Origin: Fidelibacterota bacterium UBA6817
Lineage (GTDB): Bacteria; Fidelibacterota; Fidelibacteria; Fidelibacterales; Fidelibacteraceae
Direction of reading: 5' to 3'
Length of the DNA stretch: 7,522 bases
Assembly (NCBI GenBank): GCA_002452555.1
Contig: DKER01000163.1
Coordinates: 1 to 7,522 of the forward strand
The notes beneath the pieces were generated by a model that did not search any database, was not told where the DNA came from, and was given only the letters and a program-made list of their open reading frames with translations. Positions 1 to 6,100 of the stretch are shown in pieces (positions within the stretch are counted from its first letter, which is position 1; each line of letters starts with the position of its first letter). A program made the position numbers and the translations under genes.

Positions 1-209
1 TTTGCCAGTTCTGAAAGGAGCTTATCACCGTAATCCGCCCGGTCCGAACCGTTCAGTTCATATTTGTCAATATAGGCGCCGATCATCCAGTTTCGAAGGG
101 TCAGGCTGACATTGACCGCCCGTCCGGCCTGAGCGGCCATGTTCTCGTTTACCTGATGAATGGCAGTGACCAGGGTGCTGAAGTTGAAGCCTTTCTGGTT
201 ATTCGCCAT
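1..209 (-). CDS. yhcG: YhcG/DUF1016 family predicted nuclease, N-terminal part (3' end off the window)
   Basis: Read from the reverse complement; only the first 69 residues are visible and the frame is still open at base 1. The protein starts MANNQKGFNF and carries the DUF1016 N-terminal signature: a helix leading to RNWMIGAYI (W41, G44), followed by E51, G54, R57, Y60, G61 and LLSEL near residues 64-68, like the W-x-I-G ... E-x-G-x-x-R-A-x-Y-G-x-x-L pattern of E. coli YhcG. Known family members are about 340-380 residues long, with a C-terminal PDDEXK nuclease domain, which here would lie past the left edge. They are common passengers in type I restriction-modification operons, and the context (hsdM and a Fic gene upstream on the same strand) agrees. 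The ATG at 209-207 is chosen because GGAGGT sits 8 bases before it. The gap to the Fic stop is only 27 bases, so co-transcription is very likely. The precise role is unknown; a nuclease function is inferred from the family. Confidence 0.85.
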   Translation of the reverse strand, partial: MANNQKGFNFSTLVTAIHQVNENMAAQAGRAVNVSLTLRNWMIGAYIDKYELNGSDRADYGDKLLSELA

Positions 210-240
210 AGCCCAAGACCTCCAAAATCTTATCCTTCAT
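199..240 (-). other. 13-codon open frame bridging the Fic stop and the yhcG start, resembling an HsdM C-terminus
   Basis: The last bases of the Fic gene form ATGA, so an ATG (240-238) overlaps the TGA stop (239-237). It opens a frame reading MKDKILEVLGYGE and ending at TAA (201-199), 8 bases inside yhcG. Its tail, LEVLGYGE, closely matches the last residues of the HsdM encoded in this window (LELLGYGK). This could be a leftover 3' end of an hsdM gene that once abutted yhcG, a small coupling frame that carries ribosomes from Fic to yhcG, or chance. I do not call it a gene: it is too short to judge by coding statistics. The Fic reading frame itself ends naturally, so this is not evidence of a frameshift in Fic. 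Confidence 0.35.
218..223 (-). promoter_or_regulatory. Ribosome binding site of yhcG
   Basis: GGAGGT on the minus strand, 8 bases before the ATG at 209. It is a full-strength Shine-Dalgarno match and decides the start of yhcG. It lies just after the Fic stop codon (239-237), inside a 13-codon open frame. Confidence 0.75.
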
Positions 241-1400
241 GGTCTTTCCGTTCCTTCGTTCAAGATACTCAAATACTGGTGGTAAGCAAAAACGCGGTTG
301 CGCTGTTGTCCGGTTATTTCCCGGACAATATCTGTGCTTTCAAGTAAGCTCATTCCTTTGGCAGCCGCTGGAAAAGAAAGGCCGGTTTGTTCACAAACAT
401 GATTCAGCGATACTAAAGGACGTTCACAAAGGACACGATAAACCCTCAGGGTTGTAGACGCGGAACGCCCCAGTTTTTGGACCTTCTGTTCATCCTGCTG
501 GGAAAGAAACAAAAGCCTTTTTGCTGTTTCCACAGCATTTGAAGCAATTTGCTCAACACCTTCCAGGAAAAAATCAATCCACGATTCCCAGTCACCTTCT
601 GTCCGGACTAAATCCAATAGACGGTAATATTCTGCCCGGTGCTGCTTGAAAAAGAGGCTGAGATACAGGAGCGGTTGGGATAATATCTTGTCGTGATGGA
701 GAATAAATGCAATGAGAAGCCGTCCAATACGCCCGTTTCCATCCAGGAACGGATGAATCGTTTCAAACTGGACATGCGCTAAAGCTGCTTTTATAAGGGC
801 GGGATAAGGATTATTCTGACCATGAATAAACGTCTCAAGATCTGCCATACATTCTTCGACATTTCCGGGCGGGGCGGGGACAAAATGTGCATTTCCGGGA
901 CGCGTACCCCCTATCCAGTTTTGAGACTGCCGGAATTCCCCCGGTGACCTGTTGCTTCCTCTGCCATGAGATAAGAGGATTTCATGCATTTCCCGAATCA
1001 GGCGGTTTGAGAGTGGAAATCCTTCCTGCAAACGCTTTAATCCGTGATTTAATGCAGCGACATAATTAGAGACTTCCTGAACATCATCAATGGGAACACC
1101 GGGCGCCTGTTCAATTTCAAAAAGCAACAGTTGGGCTAAGGATGATTGTGTCCCTTCAATTTGTGAAGATAAAACGGCTTCACGACGGATATAGGCATAC
1201 AGAAATATATTCGGATCGGGTAAAAGCAGGGTCACACTATCCAGACGGCCTAATGCCAGCGTAGCCCTTTCCAATAATTGTTGGCGCCGATTACTGAGAC
1301 TTAAGGCAGGTGAGGGCGGCAGCGGATTGGGAATAAAAGCGCGTATCGTTTCCCCCACAAGAGTTGTGGTTTCATAACGTCCCGTGGATCCGCGTTTCAT
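237..1400 (-). CDS. Fic-domain protein with N-terminal inhibitory motif and C-terminal winged helix (predicted AMP transferase)
   Basis: The 387-residue protein has the usual length and layout of COG3177-type Fic proteins. The N-terminal Fic_N region (about residues 10-95) holds SSQIEG at 78-83, matching the (S/T)xxxE(G/N) inhibitory helix whose glutamate (E82) blocks productive ATP binding in class II Fic enzymes. The Fic core follows, with the RQSQNWIGG stretch (157-165) near the target-binding flap and the complete catalytic motif HPFLDGNGRIGR at 216-227 (H216 the general base). Residues about 310-373 look like a winged helix. Known family members transfer AMP from ATP to a hydroxyl on a target protein; the target here is unknown. 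The ATG is supported by AAGGAG 10 bases upstream. The gene sits between hsdM and yhcG on the same strand, 82 bases after hsdM, an accessory position seen in type I RM operons. All key residues are intact, so an active, self-inhibited enzyme is expected. The winged helix might bind the palindromes just upstream; that is inference. Confidence 0.93.
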   Translation of the reverse strand: MKRGSTGRYETTTLVGETIRAFIPNPLPPSPALSLSNRRQQLLERATLALGRLDSVTLLLPDPNIFLYAYIRREAVLSSQIEGTQSSLAQLLLFEIEQAPGVPIDDVQEVSNYVAALNHGLKRLQEGFPLSNRLIREMHEILLSHGRGSNRSPGEFRQSQNWIGGTRPGNAHFVPAPPGNVEECMADLETFIHGQNNPYPALIKAALAHVQFETIHPFLDGNGRIGRLLIAFILHHDKILSQPLLYLSLFFKQHRAEYYRLLDLVRTEGDWESWIDFFLEGVEQIASNAVETAKRLLFLSQQDEQKVQKLGRSASTTLRVYRVLCERPLVSLNHVCEQTGLSFPAAAKGMSLLESTDIVREITGQQRNRVFAYHQYLSILNEGTERP

Positions 1401-1410
1401 GTTTGATGCA

Positions 1411-1416
1411 CTCCTT
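1411..1416 (-). promoter_or_regulatory. Ribosome binding site of the Fic gene
   Basis: AAGGAG on the minus strand, 10 bases before the ATG at 1400. Its first three bases are also the end of one arm of the inverted repeat at 1414-1437, so a weak mRNA hairpin or a bound protein could partly cover it. Confidence 0.65.
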
Positions 1417-1437
1417 ATTTAATCTTTGTTAAATAAG
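1414..1437. repeat. Perfect 9-bp inverted repeat before the Fic gene, candidate operator
   Basis: The arms CTTATTTAA and TTAAATAAG are exact reverse complements separated by 6 bases. With only one G-C pair per arm, an RNA stem would be weak, so a protein-binding site is more likely than a terminator or riboswitch. It touches the Fic ribosome binding site, a good position for repression. The arms resemble those of the second repeat at 1446-1477. Confidence 0.5.
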
Positions 1438-1445
1438 CTTTACCC

Positions 1446-1477
1446 TTATTAAACAATATAGCCTTTTCGTTTAATAA
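1446..1477. repeat. Second perfect 9-bp inverted repeat in the hsdM-Fic spacer, candidate operator
   Basis: The arms TTATTAAAC and GTTTAATAA are exact reverse complements separated by 14 bases. Together with the repeat at 1414-1437 this gives four related half-sites in alternating orientation; CTTATTAAA at 1445-1453 differs from CTTATTTAA at 1414-1422 by one base. TATATT on the minus strand at 1460-1455, between the arms, could be a -10 element, but I see no convincing -35 partner. The region is strongly AT-rich, so some palindromy is expected by chance. Confidence 0.4.
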
Positions 1478-1482
1478 TAACA

Positions 1483-3033
1483 TCATTTACCGTATCCCAG
1501 CAATTCTAAATTCTTCCGGATAGTGCTTTCCAGTCTTTCAGATTCCTCAAACTGTTCATACAACTTTTCGGATAATTCTGTCATCTTATCCTCAAAGGGG
1601 ACACCATCATCTTCTATCTCAGCCGCGCCCACATAGCGGCCGGGTGTGAGGACGTATCCATGTTCTTTGACTTCATCAAGAGGTACACTCTTACAAAATC
1701 CGGGCGTATCGTTATACTCTCCGGTACCTTCTTCTCCTCTCCAGGCGTGGTACGTATCCGCAATTTTCTGAATATCCTCTTTGGATAATTCCCGGTGGGT
1801 CCGGTCTATCAGTTCACCCATCTTCCGGGCATCGATAAAAAGGATCTCTCCACTCCGGTTCCGGAATCGCCCGTTGGTTTTATTCCGGGATAAGAACCAC
1901 AGGCATACGGGAATCTGGGTTGTGTAGAATAGCTGTCCGGGCAGAGCGATCATGCAGTCCACCAAATCCGCTTCAATCATATTTTTCCGGATTTCTCCTT
2001 CACCGGATGTATTGGTGGACATGGATCCATTGGCCATGACAAAGCCGGCAATGCCAGTGGGTGACAGGTGATGAATAAAATGCTGTATCCAGGCGTAATT
2101 GGCATTGTTCACCGGGGGAATACCATACTTCCACCGGGCATCATCCCGGAGTCTTTCTCCGCCCCAGTCACTCATATTGAAGGGCGGGTTCGCCAGAATA
2201 AAATCCGCCCGTAAATCCTTGTGAAGATCATTGTGAAAACTGTCTCCATGCTGACCGCCCAGATTGGCATCCAGCCCGCGGATGGATAAATTCATCATGG
2301 CCAGGCGCCAGGTAGTGGCATTGGATTCCTGTCCATAAATGGCAAGATCGCCCAAACGGCCGCCATGTTCCTCCACAAACCGTTCACTCTGGACAAACAT
2401 GCCTCCTGATCCGCAACAGGGATCAAAAACACGTCCCTTAAAGGGTTCAATCATTTGGACCAGGAGATTGACTACACAGCGGGGTGTATAGAACTCACCA
2501 CCGCCCTTCCCTTCTGCCGAGGCGAATTTGCCCAGGAAATATTCATAGACCCTGCCGAGAATATCCTTTGAGCGGGATTCATCATCCCCCAGACCGATCT
2601 TGCTGATAATATCAATCAGTTCACCCAGGCGGTATTTATCCAGTGACGGGCGCCCGTAATCCTTGGGAAGCACGCCTTTAAGCCGGGGATTTTCCTTCTC
2701 AATCGCCATCATGGCATCATCGATCAGTTTGCCGATCACCGGTTGTTTGGCATTTTCCTGCAGCCGAGACCAGCGGGCTTCTTTGGGCACCCAGAAGATA
2801 TTGGCCGCCGCGTATTCATCCCGGTCTTCCGGATCGGTATATTCTGTATCCTTAGTGGACTCCAGCTGCTTATACTTCGTCTGAAACGCGTCCGATATGT
2901 ATTTCAGAAAAATCAGTCCCAGCACCACATGTTTATACTCGGACGCATCCATATGTCCGCGCAACTTATCCGCCGCCGCCCATAACTGAGTCTCAAAGCC
3001 CAGATTTGCACCGTTATTCTTAAGATCTGCCAT
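1483..3033 (-). CDS. hsdM: Type I restriction-modification system DNA methyltransferase subunit HsdM
   Basis: The 516-residue protein has normal HsdM length and order of parts. The N-terminal HsdM_N helical domain (about residues 10-145) is followed by GGGEFYTP at 178-185, the AdoMet-binding motif I DPCCGSGG at 204-211, and the catalytic motif IV NPPF at 282-285 in an N6-adenine methyltransferase domain. The C-terminal LTPGRYVG at 462-469 and a helical tail (about 476-512) probably contact the specificity subunit. The enzyme transfers a methyl group from S-adenosylmethionine to adenine N6 and needs HsdS to recognise DNA; with HsdR it forms the restriction complex. Neither partner gene is in the window; they would be expected downstream, past the left edge. 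The ATG is supported by AAGGA 5 bases upstream. The stop overlaps an ATG (ATGA) that opens only a 23-codon frame. The gene looks intact, with visibly higher G+C than the helicase gene upstream. Confidence 0.97.
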   Translation of the reverse strand: MADLKNNGANLGFETQLWAAADKLRGHMDASEYKHVVLGLIFLKYISDAFQTKYKQLESTKDTEYTDPEDRDEYAAANIFWVPKEARWSRLQENAKQPVIGKLIDDAMMAIEKENPRLKGVLPKDYGRPSLDKYRLGELIDIISKIGLGDDESRSKDILGRVYEYFLGKFASAEGKGGGEFYTPRCVVNLLVQMIEPFKGRVFDPCCGSGGMFVQSERFVEEHGGRLGDLAIYGQESNATTWRLAMMNLSIRGLDANLGGQHGDSFHNDLHKDLRADFILANPPFNMSDWGGERLRDDARWKYGIPPVNNANYAWIQHFIHHLSPTGIAGFVMANGSMSTNTSGEGEIRKNMIEADLVDCMIALPGQLFYTTQIPVCLWFLSRNKTNGRFRNRSGEILFIDARKMGELIDRTHRELSKEDIQKIADTYHAWRGEEGTGEYNDTPGFCKSVPLDEVKEHGYVLTPGRYVGAAEIEDDGVPFEDKMTELSEKLYEQFEESERLESTIRKNLELLGYGK

Positions 3034-3038
3034 GTTTA

Positions 3039-3043
3039 TCCTT
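3039..3043 (-). promoter_or_regulatory. Ribosome binding site of hsdM
   Basis: AAGGA on the minus strand, 5 bases before the ATG at 3033. It is slightly closer than the ideal spacing but is the only good match and supports the chosen start. The rest of the 118-bp spacer (3034-3151) is AT-rich and may hold the hsdM promoter, but I could not settle on a -35/-10 pair there, and I see no hairpin followed by a T-run to end the upstream transcript. Confidence 0.6.
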
Positions 3044-3151
3044 TTGGTTCAGGAATGAAAGTATTATTTAATGAAGTTATAATCAATAGAACAAATGGTT
3101 GTTAGAGCTAATGCTTTTCTGGTGTAGTGCATTTACTCAAGATAGCACTTC

Positions 3152-6100
3152 TCATGCAAGTACATCATTTAATAGATCCAGGGCTGATTTCCTATCAAGC
3201 CTGTGAGCAGAATACTGACCAGAAAAATCCAGGATACAATCCAGACAGGCCTTTTTACATCGTTTATCATGATCAGCATCAACATACAGGATTTTTTGAG
3301 AAGATTCTAACCATTCTCTTCCCAACTGTTTTAATTCAAGACAATGACCCGCACCACCAGGTGATGTATCATAGATAACAATACCTTGCTTATTATTTTC
3401 TATAGGTATTAATTCCATCCCCAATTCTCGATTATCTAATTCAAGCAGTTTTGCCCCACTTAGTATTAATGCTCGTCCGAGAGAATATAATGCATCTGGA
3501 TCAATATAATTATCACCCGGCCATTCAATAAGAATCATATCAGTCAGTTCCTTTGCAGCTAAAACTCTATTTCTAAGGACAGGCGCACTTCGTTCACCTT
3601 TTTCCCAGCAAAAACTATTAGGATTTGTTGAGAAGATTGAAGCGTGTTTTTCAAAATTACGTGGTAATTCTATTCTTCCATCTCCTCTATCGGATTCACT
3701 TTCGGCATACCCACACCGTGTACAAATGGCAAACCCTAATTCATTTTTTCCACTATTTCGAACTAGTAAAGGTGCCTCTTCTCGATATATAAGTGTAAGA
3801 TTCGGAACACCAGCATAATTATTGATTACTTCACCTGGATCTTGTTCAACAAAAGCTATAGGACACACAGATTGTTGACCTATTCTTTCAAGTTTTGCTC
3901 CTAATGGGATTTTATCCCAGACAGCCGTTGTATATCCAAAACGGGGAAAGACCAATTGTTGATTCTTAATCGGCATTGTATGACACCTGGGGCATGGTTC
4001 CATCAATGATTGACTCAAATATGTATGTCCCTCCTGACACTTAAGACTAAAATACTGCAAACCAAGAGATTCATTTAGATTGTTATTTGTCCAGTGTTTA
4101 CTAAGACCACGTGATGTGGCGATTCTTCCACCGACAAGAACACGCGATCCCGGAACATATTCTTTTAAAGCAAGCAATGAACTACGCTCTAAACGATACC
4201 TTTCATCAGATTTAATAGTTACTTGTTTCTTATTTTCATCTGTTTTAGCTTTTCGAATACTTAAACGCTGGAGATTAATTGGGAATCCATACCTTGGTAA
4301 AAATCGATGATCAGCTAGCCATTCTATAACTGTAATTTCTGTGAGTGCCTTTATCATATAACGTATTGAGTTAGCTTTGGATCTTTCATCATAAATATTA
4401 TTAACAGGCCTTTCAGGAATTTCATTCCAGGCGCTTTTTAAGCTATCAATATCATTATTCCATTCTTGAATTGCTTTTTCAAAAGCACCTTTTGCCTTAT
4501 TAATAAAATCATACCAATCATTTTTTAAACTGTTTAGTTCTAATCCTGTAGCATTTGATAGTTGAGCTATCTCGCTAAATATTCCTCTGTCATCTTTCAG
4601 TAAATCACTTAAGAATTGAACAAATTGAGAGGCTGTATTTATTCCGTCTAATCTCCAAATAGGTTTAGTAGATAAATCCTTTTTCCAATAATCAGGAATA
4701 TGGTTTATACCGCAAAAGGGTCCCATCCTGCCAAAGGCACCCATGGTACTTGTTCGATCAGGTTGAATATTCCTAAGAAATCGGGATAATAATACAGCAT
4801 GAAGGTGTCGTTTAATAATTCGCTCACGATCTGTAAATACCGTCGGTTTCTTTAATTCACGCTTTAAAAATTCACCAAATCTTTGAAACACTTCTCGCTC
4901 ATATTCAGATCTTCGGGAATAAGTAATGACAATTGCCGACCCATCAGAACGCCTTCCAGCACGGCCTGCTCGTTGCCGATGATTAGCTGGACCAGGTGGT
5001 ACATTTCCGAGCAAAACCCCATTCAAGCCTCCGATATCAATACCAAGTTCCATTGTAGTGGTAGAAGACAATACATTACGCACCCCATTCTTAAAAAGAT
5101 CCTGTAGACGTCTGTTTTCCTGAGGTGAAAGCTGAGCAGAATGTTCTTCTGCCCATAATCCTATTGAAAAAATGTCAGATTCTTTGTACTCACGCCTATA
5201 ACGTCCCCAACGGAAATCTTTATCAAGATCTTCGTGACTTATCTTTTTTAAAGTTCCATTTGACCCTTTAAATGGAACCCATCCATAAACTGAATGGGTC
5301 CAAATAGTACCCGTTGTTTCACATCTATATAAATTTATTGTCTTGCGGACTGAGAGTTTATCCAATAGTATCTGAATGGCTTGATCATCTTCCTCATGAC
5401 TGATTTGATGATGTTCATTTATTCTTATCCAATTAAGTGTACCGTCTAAAGCACCTTGAAAAAGCTGATCAAAAGCATGAAAAAGCATCTTTTCACTTAA
5501 TTCTATCGACTTATCCCCATCATATCCAACAGCCTTAAGGATACTAATCAAGAAATCCCGACGAAGTTGAGCTTCTGTCTTTCCTACAAAGGTGGATGAA
5601 TTCCACCCGGAACGAGATCGGGTCATCCATTTTGCTTGAAGAGGAGACTCATCTAGCCATTTTCTTTTATCTGTTTCTTTAGACCAATCAATACAACCAT
5701 CAGATCGCATTGTGTCTAGCAACAACGATATTATCTCCGGCCAAACCTTACTCATTTTAGCACGTATAGATTGGGGTAATTTTTCTTCAAGTAAAGAGGG
5801 TAAAGAAAGTATATCAACTCCCGGATACACGACTTCTAAAAGACCTACCGATTCAACTGATGGGCGTTTTTTGATAGGTTTATTTATTTCAGTAGCTATC
5901 AAGCCTTCTATATGATTTCTTACTGCTTGAGTATTTTCATTAAAAGCGTTTTGACTAAACTTAGGTTTTTGATGCTCACCTTTATCACGATCCAATATTT
6001 GACGAATTTCTTTACGATCCGCAACAATCGCTGTGAAAGTATCGAAAGCTGTACCCGCAATGGCTTGTTTCAGCTTTGTCTTTTTACCTTTTAATTCCTC

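Noticed and set aside
199..300. Frameshift at the Fic C-terminus, since the alternative frame runs on into an HsdM-like tail
   Set aside because: The Fic frame ends in a normal family-like way (FAYHQYLSILNEG) and stops cleanly just before a good yhcG ribosome binding site.
1455..1483. A firm promoter call for the Fic gene
   Set aside because: TATATT could serve as a -10, but no hexamer at 16-18 bp upstream resembles a -35, and AT-rich DNA gives such matches by chance.
3126..3149. Possible terminator hairpin after the helicase stop (AGTGC / GCACT)
   Set aside because: The stem is only 5 bp with a 14-base loop and no T-run follows on the minus strand.
3127..3378. Plus-strand open frame over the 3' end of the helicase gene
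   Set aside because: It is antisense to the well-supported DUF1998 signature and its protein has no recognisable domain. The other plus-strand frames in the window are rejected for the same reason.
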